Shown in pieces: positions 9,176-18,423 of a stretch of DNA of 64,000 bases. Every line of letters starts with the position of its first letter. The first letter of the stretch is position 1. The translations under genes and the position numbers were made by a program. This DNA comes from Geminicoccaceae bacterium (GTDB lineage Bacteria > Pseudomonadota > Alphaproteobacteria > Geminicoccales > Geminicoccaceae), in assembly GCA_028285265.1 (NCBI GenBank), contig JANQPX010000069.1:1-64000 (forward strand), given 5' to 3'. The notes under the pieces were generated by a model that was not told the origin of the DNA, ran no database searches, and was given only the letters and a program-made list of their open reading frames with translations.

Positions 9176-9587
9176 CGTTGTGGCTCACTCATGCCAGATG
9201 TGCCTGACAGAATGAACCAACAACATTACGTTGGTCTTAATGATCTGGAGATGGCTGCTCGGCGATAGGGGATTTCATCATCGGCAAAAACGGTGATTTT
9301 TGACTTGGCCTGAAGACAGGGAAAAACGAGTAGGTTGGTTGCATTATGATCTGGGCTCAGGAGAGACGCCCGCGTTTCCAGCTCAAATACCATGGTCGAT
9401 TATTGGATATGTGGCCTTTGAGCAAACCAGCGCTAAGCCCTAGTAGACAGTGCAAAAATGAGAAAAATTTTCTCGATGACGCGATCTATGTTGAGACAAT
9501 GCTGTAGCAGCCTGTCCTAGACCTGACAGTGCCAGCAGCATCACATCCTGAGAAAGAGAGGCGGCATATGCTGAGGGGTGGCACGTC
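9176..9587. other. Intergenic, upstream of the Amt-GGDEF-EAL gene
   Basis: This 412-base stretch separates the end of spoVR from the start of the Amt fusion gene, both on the minus strand. It should contain the fusion gene's promoter. I looked for a sigma-54 signature (GG-N10-GC), expected if nitrogen control applied, and saw no convincing one. No coding potential, tRNA or hairpin terminator stands out. Confidence 0.35.
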
Positions 9588-11021
9588 CTAACGCATGAGC
9601 TTCGCATCAAATCCATGTTCGCTATACGACAAAAGTGTCTTTTTGCCTTTCATGACGGTCTCAAGTAATACGCGATGTCCCCATAATTGATGGAGATGGC
9701 CAAGAGTTTTTTCCGCGTAACCGATGTGAAGGTCGCGGCCATCGGCTTCGTGTTTCAAATAGAGAGCCCGATTTCGTCCATAGTCAGCGTCGTAAATTTT
9801 GATCACAGGATTGGAGGACATGCCAGTTGACTTAAGAAGTGTTTCCTTCACTTCACGCCAGTTGTCCTCATCAGAGACCTTCGTCACCACGAGATTATCG
9901 CCCTTGGGTTCAAATTCGAAGATGTCGAGATCGCGCATGAGATCTTCGGTGAGAAATCGACGAAGAAACGACACGTCTCGATCACTCTCTCTGACCTCGA
10001 ACATCTTGTCACGTCCTGACATTCTGGGGCCATCATGTTGATCTCGATCTTCGTCCTTCATCTGGTCAAATCGATGCTCGATATCATGCCAGACCCGAAA
10101 GCCCACATGGTAGGGGTTGATTCCACCGGGATGAGGGCAAATCACTTGGTTATGTCGAACCATGAACTCCATGTAGATGTCCTGAGGCAGATCAAGACTG
10201 TTCATGATTTTGTGGTGCCAATAACTTGCCCATCCTTCGTTCATGATCTTCGTCTCGATCTGCGGAAGGAAGTACATCGACTCTTCATGGACAATTGTGA
10301 GTAAGTCCTGCTGCCAAGCCATCAAATGAGGATTGTGATCACGGATGAACAACAATACATCCTCTTCGGGCTCAAGCGGTACTTTTCTCAAATCAAGCTC
10401 AACCTGTTCTTCTTTTGGTGAAAGATCCTCAAAGGGATCTTCCTTGGGTTGCAGCATTTCGATTGCGCGCTGTCGTTGTTCTTCTGGCTTAAGTTTGCGG
10501 ATGCCTGCGTTCCGGCTGCAATTCATTGAGAGCGCGTGGGCTGAGTCCAGAATGCGTTCGACTTTGTCGACGCCGATGGATGGATCTTCGGTGTAAGCGC
10601 GAACGCGGTCGGCCGCTGTTTTGAATTTCGAAAGTGTCTCGCTTGCATTAGTGGCGCTGGTGAACGTGAAGTTATTCTTGAAAAAGTCGTTGTGGCCATA
10701 GACATGCGCGATGGTCAGAATCTGCAAGCAAAGGGAGTTATCGGTCATTAGATAGCCGAGACAGGGGTCAGAATTGATGACCATCTCATAGGGTAGGCCT
10801 GTCGCCCCATGATCGTAGAGGGTCTTGGTTTTCTCGTAGGATTTTCCAAAACTCCAATGCGGGTAATGTGCAGGCATTCCATGATAGGCCATATAGCCCA
10901 GCATCTGGCCATGGTCGCAGACTTCAAACTCTTGATCATAGCAATCAAGACCGAAGTCATCGACATGCTCACGAATGGCGGTATCCCAATATTCCAGGTC
11001 TTTGATGTCCCAATTCGCCAT
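9588..11021 (-). CDS. spoVR: SpoVR-family protein
   Basis: SpoVR/YcgB family, 477 residues. Recognisable segments are the N-terminal DCYDQEFEVCDHGQML, GLPYEMVINSDPCLGYLM, the central EGWASYWHHKIM and NPYHVGFRVWHDIEHRFD, all strongly conserved. The biochemical role is unknown; in Bacillus the homologue affects the spore cortex and in enterobacteria it belongs to the stationary-phase/stress regulon with PrkA and YeaH. The start at 11021 follows an AGGAA box, and only two bases separate it from the yeaH stop, so it is the last gene of the prkA-yeaH-spoVR operon and translationally coupled. Confidence 0.95.
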   Translation of the reverse strand: MANWDIKDLEYWDTAIREHVDDFGLDCYDQEFEVCDHGQMLGYMAYHGMPAHYPHWSFGKSYEKTKTLYDHGATGLPYEMVINSDPCLGYLMTDNSLCLQILTIAHVYGHNDFFKNNFTFTSATNASETLSKFKTAADRVRAYTEDPSIGVDKVERILDSAHALSMNCSRNAGIRKLKPEEQRQRAIEMLQPKEDPFEDLSPKEEQVELDLRKVPLEPEEDVLLFIRDHNPHLMAWQQDLLTIVHEESMYFLPQIETKIMNEGWASYWHHKIMNSLDLPQDIYMEFMVRHNQVICPHPGGINPYHVGFRVWHDIEHRFDQMKDEDRDQHDGPRMSGRDKMFEVRESDRDVSFLRRFLTEDLMRDLDIFEFEPKGDNLVVTKVSDEDNWREVKETLLKSTGMSSNPVIKIYDADYGRNRALYLKHEADGRDLHIGYAEKTLGHLHQLWGHRVLLETVMKGKKTLLSYSEHGFDAKLMR

Positions 11022-11023
11022 GA

Positions 11024-12277
11024 TCAGGTTCCTGACACAACCTTGTCGCGCGACAAGAATGCTTTAAAACTGGGCCAGATATCTTCTTTACGTTCTATCA
11101 AGACAGACTGGAAATTTTCGGCTTCAATACGTCGAAACATGTCCAGCATTGAGCTTTCGTAGTAGTGAGAGCCAAGGGGTTTGATTTCGCCGTAACCAAA
11201 TAAATTACAGACCTCACAAAGCTCTTTTGCCGCTTTAACAGCATTGGCATTGTCACTATCAAAATTATCACCATCAGAACAATGAAAGGCGTATACATTC
11301 CAAAGTGACGGATGATATCGATCGTAGATGATTTCAAGTGTCTTGTTATAGCCAGAAGAAATCAGTGTTCCGCCACTTTCGCCTTTGTGGAAGAATTCTT
11401 CTTCTGAAACTTCTCTTGCTTGAGTGTGGTGGCCGATGAAGACTAGTTCGACGTTTTGATATTTGCTGCTGACAAATTGGTACAAGAGAAAGAAGAAGCT
11501 ACGCGCCAGGTACTTCTTCATGCTATCCATCGATCCCGACGTGTCCATGATGCACATCACGACGGCGTTCGACTCTTCGCGGGTGTCTTCGACCAGCCGC
11601 TTATAGGTTAGATCATCTCGGCGGAAGGGAAAACGCTCATCAGGCGCATCGATTTCAGAATCGAGGGGCGACGCCAGGTCTGTTGGCTCTGATACTCTTG
11701 ATCCTTGATCTCTCAAGGATGATGTATCCTCCTTTGCGCCATTCCCTGTGGCCACCATACGACGAATTCGGGATCTTGCTGTACGCCGCCTGTCTAAATG
11801 AACGCGCACGCCTGCCTTTCGATAACCCTTACGTTTGGCGATGCGTTCCGACATCACTTCCCGGAGAATTTTCCGTTCCATATCAGGAAGTTCCAGATCT
11901 TCAAACATGATCTCGATCAGTTCTTCCAAGGTGACGTCGGTCTCGTAATAGTCAACGCCCGGCTGATCGCCAGGCTTTCCGCTGCCGTCTCCTTCCTTAT
12001 TCGCTTTGCCGACAACCTGTCCTGGTTCCGTATCGCCGTCGCCGGTGCCTGATTGTGAGCGGTTGTCGCCGAAGACGAATCGGTATTCTTTGATGCCGCG
12101 TATTGGGACCTTGATCACACGGTCCTTATGACGGCCGATGATCGATTCTTCAGAGATGATGTCGGCGATATTATCGCGAATAGCCTCTCTCAACTTGTCC
12201 CGGTGACGTTGCCGATCGCCTGCGCTCCGATCAGAGCGAAGAGCATCAGACGAGGAAAAAGGGCGAAAGATAGCCAT
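11024..12277 (-). CDS. yeaH: YeaH-type DUF444 protein with von Willebrand A domain
   Basis: 417 residues, close to the usual length of YeaH. The C-terminal half is a VWA domain with the metal-site motif MDTSGSM followed by KYLARSFFFLLYQFV. The N-terminal half is charged, with a glycine-rich low-complexity part. In E. coli yeaH is cotranscribed with the kinase gene yeaG (prkA) and both respond to nitrogen and other starvation; the function is unresolved but VWA proteins usually act as partners of AAA ATPases, and PrkA has an AAA domain. It sits between prkA (118 bases upstream, with a strong hairpin) and spoVR (2 bases downstream). Confidence 0.95.
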   Translation of the reverse strand: MAIFRPFSSSDALRSDRSAGDRQRHRDKLREAIRDNIADIISEESIIGRHKDRVIKVPIRGIKEYRFVFGDNRSQSGTGDGDTEPGQVVGKANKEGDGSGKPGDQPGVDYYETDVTLEELIEIMFEDLELPDMERKILREVMSERIAKRKGYRKAGVRVHLDRRRTARSRIRRMVATGNGAKEDTSSLRDQGSRVSEPTDLASPLDSEIDAPDERFPFRRDDLTYKRLVEDTREESNAVVMCIMDTSGSMDSMKKYLARSFFFLLYQFVSSKYQNVELVFIGHHTQAREVSEEEFFHKGESGGTLISSGYNKTLEIIYDRYHPSLWNVYAFHCSDGDNFDSDNANAVKAAKELCEVCNLFGYGEIKPLGSHYYESSMLDMFRRIEAENFQSVLIERKEDIWPSFKAFLSRDKVVSGT

Positions 12278-12355
12278 TCGTCATCCCAAATCGCCAATCA
12301 TCCCAGGTATCGTCAGCATCAGATCGCCGCCTCGAGATGATTGAATGGTCTCGAC

Positions 12356-12389
12356 AGCCCGGGTCGACCGTTTCTGGTCGACCCGGGCT
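12356..12389 (-). promoter_or_regulatory. Perfect 14-bp hairpin between prkA and yeaH
   Basis: AGCCCGGGTCGACC (12356-12369), a 6-base loop and GGTCGACCCGGGCT (12376-12389) form an uninterrupted, GC-rich stem. It begins 7 bases after the prkA stop codon, inside an operon, and has no following run of T on the minus strand. It is therefore more likely an mRNA-stabilising or partial-attenuation element that lets prkA be made in excess of yeaH-spoVR than a full terminator (inference). Confidence 0.75.
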
Positions 12390-12395
12390 CGAATA

Positions 12396-14327
12396 CTAAT
12401 CACGCCAGAGATGGTTGGCTGCATATTTGAGGATCACGTCGATACTATCCTCGCAATAGCCATCATCGATCAGGCTTTGGACCATACTGTTGTATTTCGA
12501 TTGCTGTTCCTCGTCTCGAGTACGTGCCTTCGTGATGATACGAGACAATTCGCGGACAGAATTCATCAGCTTGCGTTCGATCGCCTCTTTGAGCGGCTCG
12601 TAGGCAACGTAAGTGACCTTTTCTCCACGGCGTGACGCTGCCCAGAGATAGGCTATGACCTCCTGTCTAAAGCCATCGGCAGCCGAGCCGATGATCGCGA
12701 TCTGTTCCTCGATCGACTTCAAGAAAGCTTCGTCAGGTTGCAAGTCTTCCCGGGTATTCTGATCCCTAACCTTCGACTTCGTAACATATGCTTCGGCATG
12801 ATCGAGATAGTTTTGGAACAAGGTCTCCGCTTGCTCTTTATACGAATAGATGAAGGCCTTGGTGATATCCTGCTCGAGCAGTTCGAGATACGCTTTGTGC
12901 AGGGTATCTTGCAGAAACTCGAGATACTGTTTTTTCACATCTTCAGCGAAATCTGCCTCTTTGACCATTGTGATCAGGGCTTCGCGAACGCTGATAGGGT
13001 GAATTGATGTCGCATTTTGCGTCAAAGCGTTGTCGAGCGCTTTCATGATGAAACGGGTTGAGATACCGAACATTCCCTCGCGCTTCGTGTCTTCCTGCAG
13101 CTCGCGCACGGTTAGTTTTTTGGTTCGTCCCTTCTCAACAACCTCCTCGCCATTATAAAGGCGAAGTTTCGTCATCAGATCGCATTTGGCTGTCGGTTCC
13201 AGCCTCGTTAAGATCGCGAACATCGAGGCAATCTCGATAGTGTGCGGTGCGATGCACGCTTCGAAATTTGCCCGGTCAAGAAACTTCTTGTAAATCTTGA
13301 CCTCTTCAGACAAGCGAAGATTGTAGGGCACCTTGACCACGACAATACGGTCGAGAATGGCTTCATTCGTGTGGTCGGCCTTAAACTTTTGCCACTCCGC
13401 CTCATTCGAGTGCGCCACGATGCAGGCATCGACGAAAATGGTGCCATGGCGACCAGGTGCTGGAACAAACTTTTCCTGCGTCGCGGTAATCATGGTGTGC
13501 AGATATTCGGTCTCGTTCTTAAACACTTCGATGAACTCAACCATGCCGCGATTACCAACATTGAAGGCACCGTTGAGTTCGAGAATGCGAGGATCGCCCT
13601 CGGAAAACCGATCAAGCTTAGAGATGTCCTCTGAACCAATCAGCACTGACGTGTCCTGATTATTCGGATCGACCGGCGGGACCACACCGATGCCTCGGCG
13701 GGCGCGTTTGGAAAACGTTACCGTGCGAACCGGTACTTCCTCGTAACGTCCACCGAACTCCTCAAGAAGACGATGACGCATGAGCGGGTTAAGGTCGCCT
13801 TCGATTTTCACGCCGAGCATGTCTTGAAACGCTGGGCGAAGATGCCGAGGGATGAGCATGAGAGGGTCGCCGAACATCGGATCACCATCGATCGCATAGA
13901 TCGGCGGAAGCTCTTCAAGACCCCGCTTCAAGCGCTCCACCAGCGAACTCTTGCCGGAACCGACGGGGCCCATGAGATAAAGAACCTGCCGGCTCTCTTC
14001 GCCACCCATGGCCGCCGAATGAAAATAACGCACGATCTTATTGAGAGTGCGTTCCATCCCAAAGAATTCATCTTTAAAGAAATTGTGAACTTTTATCGGT
14101 TCGTCGCCGAAGAGGCGTTGGGTGCGCGGATCATTCTCGGGATTGATCTCGGTGACGCCAGGATCAATCAACATGTTGTACATGCGGCGATGAGATGAAC
14201 TTGCTAACGACGGGTCTGCTTTGACCTTGTCCAAATACTCGAGAAACGTTCCTTCCCAGCGCTCTTGCTGGCGTTCCTCTCGATCCTTCTGGATCACTTT
14301 AGCGAAATCGATCGTCTGCTTGGCCAT
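12396..14327 (-). CDS. prkA: PrkA serine protein kinase / AAA protein
   Basis: 643 residues, matching the length of E. coli YeaG/PrkA. It has the N-terminal AAA-like domain with Walker A GPVGSGKSSLVERL (near residue 120) and the family-specific stretches EDPFKVHNFF-like PIKVHNFFKDEFFGMERTL and FVDACIVAHSNEAEW, followed by the PrkA C-terminal domain. Family members are reported serine kinases involved in stress and nutrient-limitation responses. The start has a GAGGTGAT ribosome binding site 4 bases upstream. It is the first gene of the prkA-yeaH-spoVR operon, which is conserved across proteobacteria. Confidence 0.96.
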   Translation of the reverse strand: MAKQTIDFAKVIQKDREERQQERWEGTFLEYLDKVKADPSLASSSHRRMYNMLIDPGVTEINPENDPRTQRLFGDEPIKVHNFFKDEFFGMERTLNKIVRYFHSAAMGGEESRQVLYLMGPVGSGKSSLVERLKRGLEELPPIYAIDGDPMFGDPLMLIPRHLRPAFQDMLGVKIEGDLNPLMRHRLLEEFGGRYEEVPVRTVTFSKRARRGIGVVPPVDPNNQDTSVLIGSEDISKLDRFSEGDPRILELNGAFNVGNRGMVEFIEVFKNETEYLHTMITATQEKFVPAPGRHGTIFVDACIVAHSNEAEWQKFKADHTNEAILDRIVVVKVPYNLRLSEEVKIYKKFLDRANFEACIAPHTIEIASMFAILTRLEPTAKCDLMTKLRLYNGEEVVEKGRTKKLTVRELQEDTKREGMFGISTRFIMKALDNALTQNATSIHPISVREALITMVKEADFAEDVKKQYLEFLQDTLHKAYLELLEQDITKAFIYSYKEQAETLFQNYLDHAEAYVTKSKVRDQNTREDLQPDEAFLKSIEEQIAIIGSAADGFRQEVIAYLWAASRRGEKVTYVAYEPLKEAIERKLMNSVRELSRIITKARTRDEEQQSKYNSMVQSLIDDGYCEDSIDVILKYAANHLWRD

Positions 14328-14348
14328 TCATATCACCTCGCTCGCTAG

Positions 14349-14378
14349 GGCGTGCCGGCTGTATGCCGGTCCAACGCC
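14349..14378 (-). promoter_or_regulatory. Stem-loop in the prkA leader
   Basis: An inner stem CCGGC (14355-14359) with GCCGG (14365-14369) is enclosed by GGCGT (14349-14353) with ACGCC (14374-14378). It lies about 20 bases upstream of the prkA start, just before its ribosome binding site. It could modulate translation or mRNA stability; no trans-acting partner is visible. Confidence 0.4.
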
Positions 14379-15195
14379 TCGATCTCTAACATCAGGTTTG
14401 ACATGTGAAAGCGTGTTTGTCGACTTGGGCCGAAGGGGGTTTTGATGTACCCCGTGGGCGGCGTACTCAAGCGGTCCCCATTGCAATCAGCCATCAGCGC
14501 CGTTTCCATCGGCAATCCCTTCGATCCTCTCGTTCGTCCGTTGAGGCGAAGTGCCGACCCGGTGTCGCTACTCAACGCATGGACACCAACGACCCTGCAG
14601 GAGGTGGCCTGACTATGCGATGAATGGGGCATCGATCCGATCACCGCGCTCTTGCCTCATGTTGGTTGAACACTCCAGAGAAGACTGTCATGGCATCAAT
14701 CTCGACATCCTGTTTTCAATGTAGGCCTGCGCGCGCATTTGGCGAGCAAATGGGGGCAATTAAACACAGGAAAATATGCACATGTTCGATCAACCAGGAC
14801 GAGGTGTTGCCGTTAATATAAGTGTGGCCTCCCCATCTTGAGCAGGACCAACAGACAAAGTTCTCAGCGGCCATTTTTCGCTCCATTCAACAGAAAAGAT
14901 CTGAAGTTTCTGTCCAACCTGCTCACCCGAACAGTAACAAACAAAAAATACAATCACAAGTTGTGTTGATCGTTAAATCTGTTTCAATAAATGGCGATAA
15001 GTTTTGCCAATATTTTTTCGTTTTTTTCTCATCAAGTCATTCGAATTCGCCTCAAGATTGAAATGTTGAGTGTGAAATAACGACCGTTTGTCGTGTTTTC
15101 TACGGTACCATTCAGGCTTCAGCTGCTGATGATGTGGCGGCGTGGCCCTTCGTCCTCTTTCCTGCCGCAAACTCATGATCACTCTATGGCGCCTT

Positions 15196-15229
15196 GGTTA
15201 ACGTTTGGTTAACGTCGCAGAGTTAACGT
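15196..15229. promoter_or_regulatory. Triple GTTAACGT repeat, candidate operator of the SMP-30 gene
   Basis: GGTTAACGT at 15196-15204, the same at 15207-15215 and AGTTAACGT at 15221-15229 form three direct copies containing the palindrome GTTAAC. They lie 59-92 bases before the preferred start codon of the SMP-30 gene, a normal place for an activator or repressor site. No regulator gene is adjacent. Confidence 0.45.
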
Positions 15230-15287
15230 AATCGTGACCAAAAAACCTGTCACAAGCGCCATCGTTTTTGAGGAGGACGACGTCACA

Positions 15288-16172
15288 ATGAGCGTGCCCA
15301 TTATCGAAGCCGACTGTGTTCTTGACTGCCGGAATAGGTTAGGGGAAGGGCCAATCTGGTCGATTGAGGAACAAGCGCTTTACTGGGTCGATATTGTGGC
15401 TCCTGCTGTTCATCGGTTCCGGCCGTCCGATGGCGCCCACGACAAATGGACAATGCCGGAGCATATCGGCTCTCTGAGCATGCGCGAATCAGGCGGACTG
15501 ATAATTGCGTTAAAGAGTGGCTTCGCAGGTTTTGATCCGAACAATGGCGGTATTCAGATGTTGGCCGAGGCCGAGGCCGATAAACTAGATCATCGCTTCA
15601 ATGATGGTCGGTGTGATCGCCAAGGGAGGTTCTTCGCGGGATCCCTTACCTACAGTGAAGATGCTCCCGTCGGTTCTCTTTGGCGGCTTGATTCGACTCA
15701 TACCGCGTTACCGGTATTGGAGGGGATCACGATTTCAAACGGCCTTTGCTGGAGCCCAGACGGCGGCACAATGTATCACGTCGACACGCCAACCCGCGAG
15801 ATTAGGGCCTATGACTATGATCAAGATGCCGGCCTTCCAAGCCATCCGCGGATTTTGGTCAAAACTGATCCAGATGGCGGGTGGCCAGACGGCTCGATTA
15901 CCGACAGCGAAGGTTGTATTTGGAATGCGGAGTGGGATGGCGCACGGGTCGTTCGTTATACGACCGAAGGCAAGGTTGACTGCATCGTGCGTGTGCCGGC
16001 AAAGCGGGCGACCTGTGCCGCCTTTGGCGGGCCAGATCTGAAGACCCTTTACATCACGAGTGCCTGGGACCGCATGAGCGCGGAAGAACGGGCAGAGTGG
16101 CCACTCTCCGGTAATCTCTTCGCTGTTGATGTTGACGTACCCGGGCTGCCGGATCCGGTTTACAAGGGTTAG
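15288..16172 (+). CDS. SMP-30/gluconolactonase/LRE family protein
   Basis: About 294 residues of a six-bladed beta-propeller lactonase. Landmarks are the N-terminal LGEGPIWS (metal-binding Glu), RFNDGRCDRQGRFFAGS, ISNGLCWSPDG (metal-binding Asn) and HVDTPTREI (with the catalytic Asp nearby in DGSITDSEGCIWNA). Such enzymes hydrolyse sugar lactones in gluconate, arabinose, xylose or galactose pathways; the sugar cannot be told from sequence. I chose the ATG at 15288, preceded by GAGGAGG 11 bases upstream; a GTG at 15234 is in frame but would put the repeats in its ribosome binding region. Its end overlaps the convergent split-barrel gene by 4 bases. Confidence 0.85.
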   Translation: MSVPIIEADCVLDCRNRLGEGPIWSIEEQALYWVDIVAPAVHRFRPSDGAHDKWTMPEHIGSLSMRESGGLIIALKSGFAGFDPNNGGIQMLAEAEADKLDHRFNDGRCDRQGRFFAGSLTYSEDAPVGSLWRLDSTHTALPVLEGITISNGLCWSPDGGTMYHVDTPTREIRAYDYDQDAGLPSHPRILVKTDPDGGWPDGSITDSEGCIWNAEWDGARVVRYTTEGKVDCIVRVPAKRATCAAFGGPDLKTLYITSAWDRMSAEERAEWPLSGNLFAVDVDVPGLPDPVYKG

Positions 16173-16840
16173 CGATCCTTGGGCTGGCCTTCCGGATCGA
16201 AATCGGTGAGATAGCTGGGCGTCGCGATGCCTGGCTTCAGCCTAGGATCAGATACCGGTGGATCAGCGACCAGTCTAAGTGGTAGTTCGCCAGCCCAGAC
16301 ATCGAGCTCATAATCTTCCTCGTCGTCGTTGGGCGGGCCATTTCGTTCTTTCGCAACGGCTTCCTCAATAGCCATGGATAGCACTGTTGTCGCCTTAAGC
16401 TCTTGCGCCTTTACCGGCCGCAGTTCGCGCCAACGGCCTGGTGTAATGCGCTCACTAAAGGCTTCGAGCGCTTGCAGCTTTTCCTGATCATCATTCAAGG
16501 CCGCTGCCTTACCGAAGAGCATGACCGAGCGGTAATTGATGGACGAATGCATGCCGGAGCGCGCTAGAACCAGGCCGTCGATCAAGCTGACGTTGATACA
16601 AACGGGCACCTTTTGCTTTATCCGACGAAGCATGCGGCTTGCGGACGAACCATGCCAATAGATCTGATCATCACATCGCCAATAGCTTGTGGCCGTGACA
16701 TAGGGATGATCGTCTATCGTGTATCCGACATGACAAACAAAACCGGCATCCAGGATACGATAAATGGTTTCCCGGTCATAATGAGCACGTTGATGCAACC
16801 GTTTAACGCGGTTGCGCGTGGTCGGCTGGAAGTTATCCAT
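16169..16840 (-). CDS. Pyridoxamine 5'-phosphate oxidase-related FMN split-barrel protein
   Basis: 223 residues, related to the pyridoxamine oxidase-like/NimA group. Typical parts are RAHYDRETIYRILDAGFVCHVGYTIDDHPYVTA at the start (shown by its helix then strand pattern), YWHGSSASRMLRRI and HSSINYRSVMLFGKA. Such proteins bind FMN or F420-like flavins; the substrate is unknown, and this is not the vitamin B6 enzyme PdxH. The start has an excellent GGAGGCAAGG site directly before the ATG. It is convergent with the SMP-30 gene and about 115 bases from the inositol-phosphatase gene, with no sign of a shared operon. Confidence 0.85.
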   Translation of the reverse strand: MDNFQPTTRNRVKRLHQRAHYDRETIYRILDAGFVCHVGYTIDDHPYVTATSYWRCDDQIYWHGSSASRMLRRIKQKVPVCINVSLIDGLVLARSGMHSSINYRSVMLFGKAAALNDDQEKLQALEAFSERITPGRWRELRPVKAQELKATTVLSMAIEEAVAKERNGPPNDDEEDYELDVWAGELPLRLVADPPVSDPRLKPGIATPSYLTDFDPEGQPKDR

Positions 16841-16955
16841 CCTTGCCTCCGGTTTTGTGGTCAGAGCACATATCGGAGGCTAGCGGTAAATTGGGCCCTA
16901 ACGAAGGGCCATTTGCTGAATATTCAAGGTGCCAATCTGGCTGATGACAACGTAG

Positions 16956-17747
16956 CTATGGTGAAAGTAGACGCGTAAGTTGCGTGTGCAGATCAGCATT
17001 GGCGACGACTAAGGTGCCTGGGTCAGACCATGGCTGCTCACCTTCGAGGTGGCTGACCATGCCGCCGGCTTCGCGGATCAGAATGATCCCAGCGGCGATG
17101 TCCCAGGGCTTCAAGCCATACTCCCAAAAGCCGTCGAAGCGGCCGGCGGCAACATAAGCCAAATCAAGCGAAGCTGTGCCTAATCTTCGAAGGCCTGCGA
17201 CCTTGTCGGAGACGCGTTCGAGTTGTGCAGCAAATCCTTTCTCGCGGCCTGGCCAATCAAGCACCGGAATGCCGGTACCGATCATCGATCGGGAAAGTTC
17301 GCTTCGTTTAGAGACACGAAGGCGGCGCTCGTTAAGGAACGCTCCAGCTCCCTTCTCGGCAACGAATGTTTCATCTTTGAGAGGATCATAAACCAAGCCT
17401 GCAATTAGCTCACCACGCCATTCCAAGCCGATTGAGATCGCAAAATGAGGGATTCCGTGAAGGAAATTGGTTGTGCCATCAAGGGGGTCAATGATCCACC
17501 GATGGCCATCTTTCGAAGGGACTTCACCGCTTTCCTCAAGGAGAAAGCCGAAGTTTGGGCGCGCCCGAGATAGCTCGTCTCGTAGGATCTTTTCTGCTTT
17601 GCGGTCGGCAGCACTGACAAAATCGCCAGGTCCTTTGATCGAGACTTGGAGTTGCTCGACCTCGCCGAAGTCGCGGATCAAATGACGTGCAGCCTTCCGC
17701 GCGGCTTGGTCCATAACATTGATATTGGCCGAGCGTATCGGCGGCAT
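16956..17747 (-). CDS. suhB: Inositol monophosphatase family protein (SuhB-like)
   Basis: About 263 residues. All metal and catalytic motifs of the Li-sensitive phosphatase fold are present: EES (residues about 72-74), WIIDPLDGTTNFLHG, and WDIAAGIILIREAGG near the C-terminus. Possible substrates are inositol-1-phosphate, other sugar phosphates or, for SuhB-type members, a role with RNA polymerase and ribosome assembly. I chose the ATG at 17747 (MPPIRSANINVMDQA) with a GGAA box; an upstream in-frame start would add 17 atypical residues. It lies 100 bases downstream of efp on the same strand, an order common in alphaproteobacteria, so cotranscription is likely. Confidence 0.9.
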   Translation of the reverse strand: MPPIRSANINVMDQAARKAARHLIRDFGEVEQLQVSIKGPGDFVSAADRKAEKILRDELSRARPNFGFLLEESGEVPSKDGHRWIIDPLDGTTNFLHGIPHFAISIGLEWRGELIAGLVYDPLKDETFVAEKGAGAFLNERRLRVSKRSELSRSMIGTGIPVLDWPGREKGFAAQLERVSDKVAGLRRLGTASLDLAYVAAGRFDGFWEYGLKPWDIAAGIILIREAGGMVSHLEGEQPWSDPGTLVVANADLHTQLTRLLSP

Positions 17748-17848
17748 GTTGTTTCCACTTTTTGTAAAGGCGCCGCAGGCGGCAGGCGAGGGGTTCAACC
17801 CACAGATTTGACGCAGTCATTCGAGATCAGAAAAGAATGCCGCAACGG

Positions 17849-18412
17849 CTACTTGGCACGTTCGACATATTCGGAAGCTTCGATGTTCACGACCACCTTC
17901 GTGCCTGCCTCAATGTGCGGAGGCACCATGATGCGGACTCCGTTGTCAAGAATAGCTGGTTTGTAAGAGGCAGCTGCCGTCTGGCCTTTCACCACCGGAT
18001 CGGCCTCGACTACTTCACAGACAGCGGTCTCAGGAAGGCTGGCGCCCAACGGTCTGCCCTCATAGCTCTGGATCGTTATCTCCATGCCTTCCTGCAAAAA
18101 AGCTTTGCGATCCCCGATGAGCGTTTCGTTAATCGCGATCTGCTCATAGCTCTCTTGGTCCATGAGATTGAGCTGTCCAGATTCTTCGTAAAGAAACTGG
18201 TAAGGCTTCTCCTCAAGGCGAACACGCTCGACTGTCTCAGCTGCGCGAAAACGCTCATTGAGCTTGGTTCCGTCAACCAGGTCTTTGAGCTCAACCTGCT
18301 GATAAGCCGGGCCCTTGCCCGGTTTTACGTGCTCGGTCTTTACGGCGACCCAGAGCTTGTCTTTGTGTTCGAGCACATGGCCCGGCCGAATTTCGTTACC
18401 GTTAATCTTCAT
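17849..18412 (-). CDS. efp: Elongation factor P
   Basis: 187 residues, full length with all three beta-barrel domains. It rescues ribosomes stalled at polyproline. The tip loop HVKPGKGPAYQ carries Lys33, the position that is lysylated in EpmA-containing bacteria; no modification gene is present in this window, so its state cannot be judged. The C-terminus has VPPHIEAGTKVVVN and VERAK, typical for alphaproteobacteria. It precedes the inositol-phosphatase gene on the same strand and follows the ThiE-like gene after a 175-base spacer containing two stem-loops. Confidence 0.96.
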   Translation of the reverse strand: MKINGNEIRPGHVLEHKDKLWVAVKTEHVKPGKGPAYQQVELKDLVDGTKLNERFRAAETVERVRLEEKPYQFLYEESGQLNLMDQESYEQIAINETLIGDRKAFLQEGMEITIQSYEGRPLGASLPETAVCEVVEADPVVKGQTAAASYKPAILDNGVRIMVPPHIEAGTKVVVNIEASEYVERAK

Positions 18413-18423
18413 GTCATCTCTCT

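Larger units (their letters stand above)
14328..15287. other. Long intergenic region between prkA and the SMP-30 gene
   Basis: The two flanking genes diverge, so this 0.96-kb stretch should carry both promoters. It contains a leader hairpin just before prkA (14349-14378), an AT-rich stretch at about 14930-15060, and three GTTAACGT repeats before the SMP-30 gene (15196-15229). Short frames on both strands resemble no protein family. Its length leaves room for a small RNA, but I see no specific signature of one. Confidence 0.4.

Noticed and set aside
9176..9587. Sigma-54/NtrC control of the Amt fusion gene
   Set aside because: No GG-N10-GC promoter core of acceptable quality was found on the minus strand, so nitrogen control cannot be claimed from the sequence.
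15000..15032. A TGGC-loop-GCCA hairpin followed by T runs, looking like a plus-strand terminator
   Set aside because: The stem is only 4 bp, the area is generally AT-rich, and there is no plus-strand gene upstream for it to end.
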